Source: Castanea sativa (lineage: Eukaryota > Streptophyta > Magnoliopsida > Fagales > Fagaceae). From it: DNA of 64,000 nucleotides. Shown piece by piece: positions 34,031 through 46,420 of the stretch. The notes beneath the pieces were generated by a model. That model was not told where the DNA came from. It saw nothing but the letters and a program-made list of their open reading frames with translations, and searched no databases. How positions within the stretch are numbered: the stretch's first letter is position 1; each line of letters begins with the position of its first letter. The stretch is taken from the NCBI RefSeq assembly GCF_040712315.1, contig NC_134018.1, positions 2,204,501 to 2,268,500 on the forward strand. Reading direction: 5' to 3'. A program made the translations under genes and the position numbers.

Positions 34031-34981
34031 CTAGCCACAAATCCGCACGTTGCGTGTGATAATTATTTTTATAGTGGTTTTTAAATTTTCTTTTTGGTAA
34101 TTTAAACTAATTTAATAATGAGTAATATATTTCGTAATCATACATTTATTTATTATAGGAACAATCATAAATGTAATATAGGAACAATCATAAATATAAA
34201 TTTTGTCGTACCAAAATGAAAATAATACAATTTTTCTCAAAAATTCAAAAGCAAGTTAACAAAAAGATTCATTTTTAATAAAAGTTATATATAACATTTT
34301 GTAAATCATTAAAAGAATATAAAATTTGAAAATTACTCTTTTAGTTTTAAACAAACTTTTTCAAACCTTATTTTTTTCTATCTACAATCTAAAACACCGA
34401 AAAACATAAGCTTAATAAAATTTAACAATGATTAATTGGACCAATTAGGAAAACAATTTGTTGTTGATAATCTATTAAGGTTATTTTTCTTTGCAGAAAT
34501 TGTAATTTTGTCCACCCAAAATATATTATCAAATAAACAATTATTAGCAAAATCTAAAAATTAAATTTCTATATATGCATTATTATAAAATAATAATAAT
34601 AATATAATGGCAAAAGCTAAAATTTGTCACCCATCTAATTATTTTCATTTGGCTAACCTTTGTTTTCTCTAAATAAATGGCAATACAACTATTAAGAGTA
34701 CTTTGACCACTACAAAAATTAAAAAATTAAAAAAAAATTAGTAAAGTCTCATAATTTAACATCTAAGTTGAGCACTATAAAAAATCATGCTATGTAATAA
34801 AATAAATACCAAATTATCCAAATCATGCTATGTAATATAATAATATTGTACTTTTATATGTTATATTTAATTCTTTATAAAACAATATGATAACATTTAA
34901 CAATCAAAGAGAACCAAAAAAAAAAAAAAAACAACAACAACAACAACAATTTAAAAAGAGAACTAAATTGCATTAACCCAA

Positions 34982-35031
<50 letters not shown>

Positions 35032-35388
35032 ATTTTTTGTGAGGAAAAACTATGCATAAAATGGAAGAAATTGTGACAAATTTATAGTAAAAGTGTGTAA
35101 ATAAGAAGAGACAAAAATAAAGGAAGATAGAGGGAAATGGGAAGAATGATACTAATGTAGAGGGTAGTGAGAAGATGAAACGGTAGGGGAGGGAGAAAGG
35201 TTGGAGAAGTAGTGGGGAGATGAAAACGTAAGGGAATGAGAAAGGTTGGAGAAGTGTAAATATTAAAAAAATAAATGTTAAAAACAATTATAGGAAAATT
35301 GAAAAGAAAAAAAATAATAACCTGGACGTTGATGTGGCTCAACTGGAGTGTAGCAATAATAAATGCTACGTTTCAGCTTTTAGATATA
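34031..35388 (-). mobile_element. Helitron A (non-autonomous, minus orientation)
   Basis: Read on the minus strand it ends with a hairpin (CGCA-CGT-TGCG core near 34044-34054) and CTAG at 34034-34031, followed by T in the host. Its 5' region reads TCTAAAAGCTGAAACGTAGC near 35385. The interior includes an AG-rich block at 34984-35270 shared with Helitron B and with 10860-11130. There is no Rep or helicase coding, so it is non-autonomous. Confidence 0.75.
34984..35030. repeat. (GA)n microsatellite inside Helitron A
   Basis: It is a pure GA run of about 47 bases. The related Helitrons have shorter GA runs at the same internal place, so it expanded inside the element. Confidence 0.9.
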
Positions 35389-36927
35389 CTAGTCATAGAC
35401 CTGCGCGTTGCGCGTGATAATATTATTGTTTTAGTTATGATTGGTTAATAATTGGTTTTTCTTTTTCTTTCAAGTTAATATATTGGCTTTAAAAAAATAT
35501 ACAATCTAATATATTAATTCAACAACAACAATAATAATAATGTTGAATAAAATAATATGAGAAGAAAAAAAAGTAAAAAAAAAATATATAACAATAAACA
35601 CCAAATTAATTATCTCTAAATAAATACCGAATTATTTAAGTCATATTATGTAATATTATAATATTACATTCTTATGTACTATCTTTAATTCTTTACAATG
35701 CAATATGATAAAATTTAACAACCAAAGTGAAAAAAAAAAAAAAAAAAAAAAAAACTTAAAACACAATTAAACCGTATCAACCTAAAGTAGAGTTCTAAAA
35801 AACACAAAAATTTCTCAACCTAAAGCAGAGATGCAACCTAAAGCAGATATATATTTCACCAAAAATTGAGAGAGAAAGAGAGAGAAATAATTTTTTTGTG
35901 AAGAAATATTATGCATATAATAAAAAAGAGAATGCCAAATTTATACTAAAAGGATAACAATAAGAAGAAACAAAATAAAGGGAAAGATGAAGAGTGATAT
36001 TAAGAGAGAGGATAGTAGGGAAATAAAAATGTAAAGGGAAAGAGAAAGGTTGGAGAAAGTGTAAATGTTAAAAAGTCAGTACAATTTAATTTATTTAAAT
36101 TTAAATAAAATATTATATGTTTAATTAAAAATATATATTAATAATTTAATCATACGGAGGATGTGACTAAGTTTAAATATTGAATAAAATAAGATGAAAA
36201 GAATAAAAAAGTAAAAATATAAAATATATAACAATAAACACCAAATTATCCAAATCATGTCATGTGATAGAATAATATATATTATATTCTTATATATTAT
36301 CATTTTTAATTTTTTTATAATGCAATAGTATAATATTTAACAATCAAAGAGAACAAAAAAAAAAAATAAAACATAAAACTAAATTGTACCAACCCAACGT
36401 AGAGTTATAACAAACACAAAAATTTATCAACTTAAGCAAAGATGTAAGAAAAAAAAATACTCCAAAAATTATTGTGTGTGAGAGAGAGAGAGAGAGAGGG
36501 AGGGAGAAACAATTTTTTTGTGATGTAAAACTATGCAAAGAATGGAAGAGAGAATAACAAATTTATAGAAGATGGTGTGAATATAAAGAGACAGAATAAA
36601 GGAAGATGAATGGAAAGATGAATAGTGACATTAAGGTTGAGGGTAGTGGAAAGATGAAAAGGTAAGGGAGAGAAAGATGAAGGGAAAAAATAAAGAAAGA
36701 TGAAAAGTGATATTAAGGTTGAGGGTAGTGGGGAGATGAAAAGGTAAAGGCATTAGAAAGGTTGGAGAAAGTGCAATTATTAAAAAAAAAGTAAATATTA
36801 AAAAACAATTATAGGAAAATTGGAAAGAAAAAGGATAATAACATGGATGCTGATGTGGCTCAATGTGAGTATAGTAACATTAAACACTATACTTCAGCTT
36901 TTAGTAATATATAAATATAGATATAGA
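35389..36927 (-). mobile_element. Helitron B (non-autonomous), abutting Helitron A
   Basis: On the minus strand it starts TCTATATCTATATTTATA at 36927, preceded by A. It ends with a GCGC-GTT-GCGC hairpin (35403-35413) and CTAG at 35392-35389, followed by T. This is the full Helitron signature with A/T target bases. The interior holds two copies of the AG-rich internal block (35860-36075 and 36480-36790), so part of the element is tandemly duplicated. No protein is encoded. Confidence 0.85.
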
Positions 36928-37760
36928 TTTGGGTCTAACAAATAAAAGAGTAATGCTACGTTCATAAAATTTTATAATAATTTTACAACAAATTATTAAT
37001 GTTAAATTGTTACAGATTTTAATTTAAGTCAAATAGACATTACTTTTTTCATCCATCTATAATTTTTTGTCACATAAGATTTGTTTTGAAAATCTTATAG
37101 ATGTGCCCTCCAAACATAATCCTTAACCCCCTAAACAAAAAAATAAGGTCAAATAAAAACAATAAAAATTAGAAAGTAGCAAAAACAACCCAAACAAAAA
37201 CAATACTAAGCCAAACAACAACAAGTGAACAAATTATTCAACAAAAAACCTATTAAAAAAAATCCCTATCATTCAAATCTATAACTCATTCAACATATTA
37301 CATATAAATAATATCTAATTTCACTTTTGCTAAAAAAAATATAAAGAGAAATATTGTAGTTGTGAGTTCTCCTTGGTAGCATCATCAGCTCTGCTTTCTT
37401 TGGCTTTGCCATTAGAACAAATTTACTCTCCTTGGTAGCAAGTATTATCTATTGCTCTTTGCCTCTCTCTCCATTTTCTCCTCTATAACATCATTCCAAA
37501 CTCTCTCACATTATTATTCTCATAATAGCATTCTCAATTCTCTTGTAAGTCGCTTTTTTCTTTTTCTTTTTGTTAGTTGAATGACATTGTAATACTTTAT
37601 ATTTTTGTGTTTATTTTTTTATTTTTTTTGTGATGTTCCTGTATTCAAGTTACTTCTTTATTAGATTTTGTATAATTTAAGTTTATGAGAGACTATTCTA
37701 AAAAAAAAAAAAAAAATCCCATATAACTACTCCATTTGTTCTTTTTCTCAAGTGTGGTAT
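36928..37760. other. spacer with a decayed small MITE
   Basis: Positions 36955-37110 (aatgctacgttcataaaatt to tcttatagatgtgcc) resemble the palindromic element at 55087-55253. The remainder is AT-rich. No gene was recognised. Confidence 0.4.
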
Positions 37761-37768
37761 ATCGGGAG

Positions 37769-39262
37769 CATAGTTTTGAAACCCGGACCGAACCATACGG
37801 TCCGACCGGGAAAACCTTGAACCGCTCATTGTTGCGGTTCTTTTAGCATCAAGAACCATTCTATGGGAAAAATGCAGGGAGCCGTGCGAACCGCGGTCGG
37901 ACCTCACGGTTCTGAGAACCGTGAACGGTTCTCGCGGTTCTCATATTTTTGGTTGGAAAAAAAAATATCCAAACAGAAAACGTAAAAAGAAATCAGAAAA
38001 TGGAGGATCTGACCCAAAAAACATTTGACAATGAAGAACAAGAACAAGAAATATACAGTCTCTTTGCTTCACTCTCAAAAAACATCTCACATAATCCAAA
38101 CACTAAACAAAATCCAATTCTTACAATGAAGTTGAATCAGAACAAGCAAATATATAAATAAATAAAAAAGAAGAAGAAGAACAAGCCGATCTGACCCAGT
38201 CTGGTGGTGGGAGGAGGCCGAGCGGCGGTTGGGCGGCAGACGAGGTAGTGCTGCATGGGAAATGCCGATCTCCACCGGCTTCGGCGACCTCGATCTGCTT
38301 CGATCTCCACCAGCTTCGGCGACCTCGATCTCCTCCGATCTCCACTGACTTCGCGACCTCGATCTCCTCCGATCTCCACGGCTTCGGCGACCTCGATCTT
38401 CACCAGTTCACCGGCGCTTCAAATTCTCTCTCTCTCTCTCTCTTTCTCTCTCTGATGTGAATATGGGTAAGTATGTGATACATGTTAAGGTTGAGTAATA
38501 AATACCCAATTGAAAAATGTGTGGTGGAGGTTCTTATCCCTTAGTTTTTTTTTTTTTTTTACGTAATTGTGTTTTTTTTTGGATACAAATGTGTGGTATT
38601 TAATATTAAGAAGTGGAAATTATGAAATACTACTACAATATTTTCACAATAAATTTTAAGTAATAGATTGTTATTAGCTAATATTGGTGACTAAAAAATA
38701 ATTTCAGTGGTGAGTTCAAATTAGAACTAGTAACAACTTTTCACATAAGATTTTGATGTGATTCTTGTGAAAATATTGCGAAAAATGTTGTGGATATAAC
38801 ATAACAATTTTTTCTTCAACTACTTTTGTTTGTATTGCTTTTTTATCTCTTCCTCTAATTTCATTCACTTTTGTTTCTAGTGCTTTTTTAGGTTTGTGAA
38901 TGTGAGCTAGACAGCTGGTCACGTGGACATTAGAAAGTGGAAATTAGAAAGACAATCTGATGCTTTTAATTTTTTTTTAATAAAAAAATGGTTATTATTA
39001 TAATTGGATAGATATTTCATATTTGGGTTTGAAATGGATAAATTAGACATAGCTAAAATATGGATTTATAGTTTTAATTGGACTATTTTAGTTAATTTTT
39101 CTATTTTTTATTAATTTAATATTTTTATATATATTTAAAATAATTATTAGATTGATTATGATGTCATCACGGTTCGACCCCGATTCGACCTCGGTTCGAC
39201 CTCAAAAACCTTGAACCTCTTCCTTTTACGGTTCAATGAACGGTCCGAGTCTGAAAACCATG
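37769..39262. mobile_element. non-autonomous hAT-like element, 1.49 kb, with captured GC-rich minisatellite
   Basis: The flanks atcgggag (37761-37768) and atcaggag (39263-39270) are an 8-bp duplication with one mismatch. The termini CATAGTTTTGAAACCCGGAC and the complement of GTCCGAGTCTGAAAACCATG form an imperfect inverted repeat of about 20 bp, followed on both sides by cggttcgacc-like subterminal motifs. An ATG-started frame near 38000 (MEDLTQKTFDNEEQEQEIYS) may be a relic of the transposase start, but no catalytic part exists. A later MITE-like palindrome (about 38615-38800) is nested inside. Confidence 0.85.
38267..38401. repeat. 35-bp minisatellite, four units, GC-rich
   Basis: Units start gatctccacc at 38267, 38302, 38337 and 38371 and contain ttcggcgacctcgatct. 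The patch is strikingly GC-rich against an AT-rich background. Open frames on both strands here are products of the repeat, not genes. Confidence 0.93.
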
Positions 39263-39270
39263 ATCAGGAG

Positions 39271-42029
39271 TACTATGAAGCCTTGAGCAATACACATGTG
39301 CTGTGTAGGAATCTTACCACAAGTTTAAATCACGGCGCCAGAGTCAATCTTGCACTGGGAAATTGTCTAGAGTGTATGTCATTATGTTTCTAGTAAAATT
39401 CTAAATCAAAGAGATAACAACTGGTCTTAGGCCTCTCGCCATGCACTTTGTTTGCGGGCATTACTTAAATAGATAATACCTTCTCGCAAGTTGCGTTAGC
39501 ATTTATCATTCTACACTAAGAGACAGAAAGATATAAAAAAATAAAAAAATCAGGAATGAACGACTTAAATCCAAAAGTATATTATATGATACGCTACTAG
39601 AGGGGCAAAATCAAAAAAATTTGTCTAGGGGCTGACTTTAAATTATCTCATATTGAATCACAATTCAACAAAAAAAAAAAAGCACTACATACATGTCTTG
39701 AACAGATTATACCTTCTTGCAAGTTGCATTAGTTTAATAAGTGTAATTTTAATTAACTTTGAGCAAAACTAGATGACCAATTGAGTATCTTAAGGTTAAT
39801 TTCCCACCTAAGCTTCTCTTATTTATTCCTTTTAATAACCATAAAGTCCATAACATTAAAGAAATAAAATATATGAATATAAAACACTTAAGTACATCTA
39901 CAAAATTTCCTCTAAAAAAAGTACATCTACAAAAAGACATAATTTGAATTGAAATTAAATATAGCTAGTGGAATTGAAAAAATGAAATTTCAATATCAAG
40001 TTCATGGACCAACATGTGGGGGGAGTTTCAATAGTAAAGACAAAATGCTAATAGGAAACAAGTGAAAATATTAAAATGTGAAAATGAAGTTTGAAAGGAG
40101 GACAAATGTGGACAACTCATGACAAATGGCTTGGGGCTTCAAGTTTTAAACAATTTTTTGGCGACCCCTCACTTATCAACATAGTTCCACCCTTGCACTA
40201 CTCGATTTAGTTTAGGCCAATAACCAATGATCCTTTGATCAGTTTATTCTTCTCAATGTTTCCAACATGTATGTCTAGGGTTCAACCTCCTCTTCCCTTA
40301 GGGTAAATTAGGATTTTCAAGGGTTCTATATACTGATATTACATTTGTATAATCTTGTTAATATTCGTGACAAAATGGCTGCTGATGAGCTTTACAGCCA
40401 ATATATTCTGCTTTATAGGCTGTTACTATAAACTACTTGGATAATTACATGTGTTTGATAACCTATAATGAGATGGCCGTTTGTATTGGATGCTCATGGA
40501 AAGGATATCATTTACAGCATATGCTTTAAGTCTATCAGATTTTCAAACAATAAAATAAATTTTATTTTAAAAAAACCCAAGATTTGTCTCATTCTCAGCA
40601 CTACAAAGGTCACATTGTTAAAAGAATTCCTTCTTTGCCTAATTGACATCCCTGATTTGCCCAATCAACAAGCATATATGGTATTTCCTTCAATATGATA
40701 AAGCAATCGAAAAAAATTAAAAGATTAGTGTTCACTTTTTCCAGAGGATTAAGAAAATATGTTTTAAGGTTGACAAATAGATCAAAATGTTTGTAAATTT
40801 ACTACTTATAAGTGTAGTATTTTACAAAATTATGCTACATAACATTTATATAATTCGGCACCCATTTATATAGTTCAAAATCAAGTTCTCTCGTGCAATC
40901 TAATTTTAAAGAGAAGCAAATCTATCCATGAATGGTCCAGAGTACTAATCATTATCTGCTATGAGATTCAAAGAGGCCATTCTAATGGATAATAAGCAAA
41001 CGGGGGAGAACATTGAAATATATTCTCCTCATTGAAGCTTTTCTTCAAAAGATCATATTATATTATGTTCTCCTCAATGCATTCTACTATTCATTAAAAT
41101 AAGACCAAAACAGCCACTAAAAAAATGCTTAGCAAAAGTGCACCATTAGCCTCTACTAAATTCTTCTGACTATCCAAAGGTATAGTTGAATTAAAATTGC
41201 ATTGTAAAGCCATAGATTTAATAGCTATAGTGCATAAAATATGCTTAGTTAATGACAACTATAGAACGTTTATAGAGTCATAAAGTCATAGAGTCTCAGC
41301 AAAAAAATAGAACGTTCATAAAGTCATAACATAATTCCCTTGGGTTGGGCACAAGGAGGTAATGAGAGTGGCCTTATTGATGTTACATGTAACCAAATCT
41401 AATTGGTGAAGCATTTTGACAAACACCTTGTAGGGCCTTTTTAGGATGTCAGTTGTTGTAGCCTGTCTGATCAAGTTGAGCTTACATTTACACATGTATC
41501 AATATTCACAAAATCAATATCTTCCCCCTTTTCAGTGATCCAAAATAAAGAAAAAAACCATGAACAACCTCATACCCATTGTAACCATGATTCTCTCCGA
41601 GTGCGTTAACAATCTCGAATGATGTAATGCAGCAAGAGCTTTGCAAACTTAAATATCATGCTTATATTATTATATTTAATATAGATTATAGATTATTATT
41701 ATTTCTTTTTGTTTAATATTCTGTTAATATTGAATAGATGTTGATTTTATTTGAAATGAATTAATTCCATATTAAACTTTTGTATCTCTCATTCTCACAT
41801 GTTGAAAACTTTTTTTGTTTTATGTCTGGTACCCAAAAATGAAATCTTAGTTCAATCCATAGTAATGAAAGTTTAGTCTGGACTTGGACCTACTAAAATT
41901 GGACCATCCTAAACTTGATCAAAGAGATAGAAGCAATATCTTATAATTGAGGGATATCAAAACCAGAAAGAACATAATTCGAAGAGGTTCATATCCTTTC
42001 ATAGGATACATAAACAGTTACAAAATGAT
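39271..42029. other. gene-poor spacer
   Basis: I see no NLR fragment, no transposon ends and no credible exon. The largest frames (39749-39940 minus and 40468-40698 plus) are AT-rich and unrelated to anything I know. The last part (41920-42030) resembles spacer beside the NLR4 and NLR2 3' exons. Confidence 0.45.
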
Positions 42030-42213
42030 CACAACAGTAGGGAAAAATATTAACAAAGAAGTCCTTGATTAAGTCAAAGACTACCACTTATTTGGGGTAA
42101 AACAACTAGCGGTACCAAAGACACAATAACAAGCATTTGAAAAAATTAAATAAAATTCAAAAGCCACAAGTCCAACCGATAGCAACATTTATGTCTCCAC
42201 TCTCTGCTCAAGT
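42030..42213 (-). other. 3' exon block of NLR3 with altered acceptor
   Basis: It is homologous to the 3' exons of NLR1, NLR2 and NLR4, but the acceptor CAG/ACT of those copies reads CCG/ACT here. The nearest alternative AG lies six bases inside the exon. If the ancestral junction cannot be used, NLR3 would end within the intron or use another site. Confidence 0.45.
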
Positions 42214-42719
42214 CGGTAGATAAAGTCCAACAATTCCAAAACTAAGGTGCACATGAGAATGATCCAATGTAGAGAGATTCAAACAAATTCCAATTGGCAT
42301 CACTGCGTAGAAATTACTTGCTTACCTACACGAATGGAAATAGCTTTAATTAGTAATGGAAGACGTTAATGTGACCAAAAGAAATGTATCTACAAAAATT
42401 TTAAAAATGAAAATCTTAAAATTAAATGATTCAATAAAACAAGTTTTCTGTATGTTTGGTACTGCCTCTTCAATAAAACCTCTACATGCTAATTAAAATT
42501 TTTCATAGATCTCGTGCAATTCGAAAATAATATGAAAATTCGGATTCTAAAAGCAATAAAAGATGAAATATAGTAACAATTTCTAAAATGACAAGAGAAC
42601 CATCACATTTAGATTGAGATACAATACGACTCAAAGCATTGTTCCCAATATTTTTATTTAAAAAATAAATAAAAGCAGCAGTAGCATAAATCTCACCAAA
42701 ACGCTAAAAACTTATTTTA

Positions 42720-45623
42720 CTAACCTTTCTCAACTGAAGCGCTGATGTCATCGCCACTAGTATTGTTTTTGTTGTCATCATCTTGGTTGATTGTTTGACC
42801 ACTTGACCTCTCCAAATCCTTAGAACGGAGATTGCGCTTCTCATAGCCATAAATACCTTTGCGAACCTTGTGATAGAGTAAGATGGATGGTACATGCTGA
42901 ATGATCCAATAATGTGACCCTTGCTCTGGATCCAAACTTTTTTCGAATTCTGTGGGCATATCTGTAATACTCAGTTCTTTAAGGTTTTTGAGGTGTTGGA
43001 AACCAGACGGTACCTCCTTCAGTTGTGGACAATCCCCAATATTCAATTTTTCAAGTAGGGGGAACGCTTCTTTTTCTATATTCAATGAATTCAATTCAGA
43101 CAAATCTCTAAGCCATAGCTCCTTCAGTTTTGAAAATCCTCCTTTCTCAATTTGCAACTGCTCTCCATTGTATGCTTTCATTCTCAGTATGAGCCTCACT
43201 AGATTAGGTAGATTTTGAAATGCATTGAGCGGATCATCACTCAACCTTGTCCAACAAATTTGTAATGAGACTAGGTGTTGAAGTTCTGAAATCCACTCAG
43301 GCAACTTGGCTAAAGGCCCACTTATGGAGAGGAATTGAAGATATTTAGGAGGAGATGAAATGGGCTGTAAATCAATGATCTCATCTTCGTTGATCGAACT
43401 TACAAATAGAGATTTTAAGCAGTTCATGTTCTCAATAGAGACACACAAAGCCCTCCCAGTTTCCCCAGTTAGGTTTACCAAGCCAAGATTCGTCAATTGA
43501 CTCAACTTTCCCAACTCTTCAATCAATTTGACCCCTCCATAATTTGTGTCCACGTGTCGTAGCTCTGTCAGTTCCTTTAAGCATCCAATGCTCCAATGTA
43601 ATTTAGCTCCTCCTAAAATATTAAGACTCATATCCATCTTGTCATCAAAATAGCAGACTTTAAGACAACGTAGCTTATGAAGCATGTTGATTGTAACTGG
43701 TATCTCCTGTATTGCAGTTTGCCACATTAACAAATTCGCTAGATTTTGCAACTTTCCGATGGAGTTTGGGAGTGTTTTCACTTTTGTATAACTCAAGTTT
43801 AAATACCTTAAGTGAAATAAATTCCCCACCTCTTCGGGAAGATGATCTAGTGGAGTATTTTCAAAATCCAATACTTTCACAAGCTTGAAATTTTGAAGAA
43901 ATTTACTCATGAAGGATATTGGAAATTCATTAATATTGAAGAATAAAAGAGAATGGCTATGAGATTTCTTAAATTGCTCCAATACACCATGCGAAGCTCT
44001 ATTAATTGATATGCGTCGAGTTAGTCTTTCAAAACTAGACTCTCCTTCTGATAAAACATGACCAAAACTTAGATCTTCCATCTTCTGTTGGATGATCTCA
44101 TGCAATAGATCATGGATTCGACACGTTGTAACTTCACCAAAGGCATCCTTTAATACTTGAACCAAGTTTCTATTAATCAACTCAGTCAAGTATTCTCGGG
44201 CGATATCTTCCAATGCTTTATCATTTATTTTGTTGACAAAACCTTCGGCCATCCATTGTTGAATCAATCTTATACGTGGAATGCCAAAACTCTCTGGATA
44301 CATGCCAAAGTATAAGAGACAAGATTTGAGGTGGTAAGGCAAGTCTTCAAAACTTAAGGATAAAACTTTGTTAACACCAGCAAGATGGGGATTTCTTCCT
44401 AACTCAAAGCCAAGATTGTCATGCAAGTTTCTCCATTCAAACAAGGTCTTATTCTTGGTTGATAAAAGACCACCTATAGCAGTAATTGCAAGTGGTAATC
44501 CTTGGCATTTCTTGACAATTTCATGAGACAATTTCTCCAAATCTGTCGGGCATTGCCCTTCAAAGTCAAATAGGAATGCTTTTTTGCAAAAGAGCTCCCA
44601 TGCCTTCTCTGGAGGCAATGGTTGCAACTGATGAGCATAGACGTGTGAAGATTTTTTGCAAAAATTAACAACTTCCAACTTACGTGTTGTGATCATTATT
44701 CTACATCCTTTGCTATTATCAAGTAAAGCATGCTTTATATCCTCCCAAAAATCTATTTTCCATACATCATCAAATACAACCACATACCTCTTTTGTTGCA
44801 AGTAATCTCTTAAGTTTTTGATCAATGACTCCTCATCCATTGTGTCCATTCCCACAGGAGGAAGTTCCATTTTCTCCTCACAAAATTGTTTTATCACGTT
44901 CCTTAGAAGATCTTCTATGTTGTATGATTGAGAAACGGAGACCCAAGCATGGCAGACAAAGTGTCCTCTCACAATTTGGTGGTCGTAGACTTTCTTGGCA
45001 AGAGTAGTCTTGCCAAGTCCGCCCATTCCCACCACCGAGAGCACAGTGCGATGAGGCGATCCATTTATCAACCAACTAATCAATTCATCTCTAGGAAGTT
45101 CAATTCCCACAATGTCAATATCATCAAGATAAAGGGAATCCTTTCGAGGGTCCGGCCACGTTGCTTTTGGAGCACTACTGCCGGATCCTTGATCAATGTA
45201 TTTGAAATGATATCTATCACTTCTTTCCTTGATTTTTTGAAATGACGCTTTGATCTCCTGAATTTCAGATGCCATCTTATGGCGAGGTTTCAATGTTTTG
45301 AGTAAGTGAGCTGTTTTATGGACAAAACCGATGAAGCCACGCCGATGAGGATCATGTTGTGCCACATCAAGCAAGTATCGGTCTATGGCAACGTCTATAC
45401 GGAAAGCAACTTCTCGTACTTGTTTCACCCAAGTTTTGACTCCCTCACTGGAGTCTTCTTCTGCTACCGCCCTTGCATCTGCGTCCTTGAGGAAGGACTG
45501 AATGCTATCCAGTTCATCTTTGATGTCAGCAACTTCTCCATGGATGCCTCGTAACAGTTTTGCTTCTTGGGTCAGCAAAGGAACCAGCCTGTTGATAAGA
45601 GGGGATACTGCCGTCTCCGCCAT
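42720..45623 (-). CDS. NLR3: intact RPM1-like CC-NB-ARC-LRR resistance protein, 967 aa
   Basis: This is the only complete NLR in the window. The ATG at 45623 gives MAETAVSPLINRLVPLL, matching the start of the other copies. An Rx-N coiled coil spans about 1-130 (EDVID-like FRIDVAIDRYL at 74-84). NB-ARC motifs are the P-loop GMGGLGKTT (199-207), kinase-2 VVVFDDVW (281-288), RNBS-B CRIMITTR (307-314), GLPLAI (375-380), RNBS-D CLLYFGMYPE (435-444) and RIHD at the MHD position (502-505). About 12-14 LRRs fill 555-900 and an acidic tail follows. The length is normal for the family. The protein should bind ATP or ADP, act at the cytosol or plasma membrane and trigger immunity on sensing effector activity; the effector is unknown. 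The stop TAG overlaps a splice donor conserved in the paralogues (AAAG/GTTAG), so a short alternative C-terminus is possible. A W-box core lies upstream at 45878-45883. Confidence 0.95.
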   Translation of the reverse strand: MAETAVSPLINRLVPLLTQEAKLLRGIHGEVADIKDELDSIQSFLKDADARAVAEEDSSEGVKTWVKQVREVAFRIDVAIDRYLLDVAQHDPHRRGFIGFVHKTAHLLKTLKPRHKMASEIQEIKASFQKIKERSDRYHFKYIDQGSGSSAPKATWPDPRKDSLYLDDIDIVGIELPRDELISWLINGSPHRTVLSVVGMGGLGKTTLAKKVYDHQIVRGHFVCHAWVSVSQSYNIEDLLRNVIKQFCEEKMELPPVGMDTMDEESLIKNLRDYLQQKRYVVVFDDVWKIDFWEDIKHALLDNSKGCRIMITTRKLEVVNFCKKSSHVYAHQLQPLPPEKAWELFCKKAFLFDFEGQCPTDLEKLSHEIVKKCQGLPLAITAIGGLLSTKNKTLFEWRNLHDNLGFELGRNPHLAGVNKVLSLSFEDLPYHLKSCLLYFGMYPESFGIPRIRLIQQWMAEGFVNKINDKALEDIAREYLTELINRNLVQVLKDAFGEVTTCRIHDLLHEIIQQKMEDLSFGHVLSEGESSFERLTRRISINRASHGVLEQFKKSHSHSLLFFNINEFPISFMSKFLQNFKLVKVLDFENTPLDHLPEEVGNLFHLRYLNLSYTKVKTLPNSIGKLQNLANLLMWQTAIQEIPVTINMLHKLRCLKVCYFDDKMDMSLNILGGAKLHWSIGCLKELTELRHVDTNYGGVKLIEELGKLSQLTNLGLVNLTGETGRALCVSIENMNCLKSLFVSSINEDEIIDLQPISSPPKYLQFLSISGPLAKLPEWISELQHLVSLQICWTRLSDDPLNAFQNLPNLVRLILRMKAYNGEQLQIEKGGFSKLKELWLRDLSELNSLNIEKEAFPLLEKLNIGDCPQLKEVPSGFQHLKNLKELSITDMPTEFEKSLDPEQGSHYWIIQHVPSILLYHKVRKGIYGYEKRNLRSKDLERSSGQTINQDDDNKNNTSGDDISASVEKG

Positions 45624-45639
45624 GTGCCTATCTTCTTAC

Positions 45640-46160
45640 TCCAACAAAACGTACATTATTTCATCTGAAATTGGCTCTTCCTTCCCTATGATCGAATGGA
45701 TTGTTTGTGTTCTTCTCTATGATTAAAAGCTTCCACCAACTTTCCCTATAGTTTCTTGGTTTCTTCTTTCTAGCTTTTGAGTCAGATTAGTCTGCTTTAG
45801 ACACGTTTTGTCAGAAAAAATCAATCATATTTTAGCCACGCCACAGCTGTAAAGTAACCCATAGCGTGTTAGACTTTTTGACTTTGCTGCATAATCCCAC
45901 ACCTTGTAACGGGATGCTTCCTTCCAAATGAATCCACTAGAATGCATTTAAAATGTCCAATTCTCATAGCATGTTAGTCACGTTTTGTCCAAATCTCCGG
46001 ATTGAATGTAGGTAGCTAATGAGGCGGTTTGATCAATTTTAAATGTGACACTGTCTTTCTTTGCTAATAATAACTTGATATTTATTTATTTGACTTTTTT
46101 TATAAAATAACAAAAGCTTGAAATAAATTTATAAAATCAATTAAAATGATACAATATGAT
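45640..46160 (-). promoter_or_regulatory. 5' flanking block of NLR3, proximal copy
   Basis: It contains the landmarks shared with other NLRs (ggctcttccttccctatga, caactttccctatag, tagcttttgagtcagatt) and then cacgccacagctgtaaagta and gttagactttttgacttt. The TTGACT at 45878-45883 is a W-box core, the site bound by WRKY factors in many defence genes. Function is inferred only. Confidence 0.5.
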
Positions 46161-46420
46161 TAGTAAAATACAGAAGAAAAAAAAATGTGAAACATAAAAA
46201 ATGGGACAAGAAATTTATATTCATGATAGCCTCTAGTTCCTGGCCTCTCTTAAATTCATTCTTTACGTAACCTTTATCTATGCCCTAACTCGTGTGTGAG
46301 GAGCCTTAGATTTTGGTTAAAATAGCTTATTGGTTTTTATATTTAAGATATTTTTTACTTTAGACCTTATCCTTTGAAAACTTTCAATTTAGGCTCGGAT
46401 AGAATTTATTTGGCTGAAAT

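Noticed and set aside
38248..38460. Open frames on both strands with Asp-Leu/Ser-Pro repeats
   Set aside because: They follow from the 35-bp minisatellite, which is open in several frames.
40468..40698. 76-codon frame in the central spacer
   Set aside because: It is AT-rich, with no homology I can recognise, no neighbouring exon signals and a lysine-rich poly-A-derived middle.
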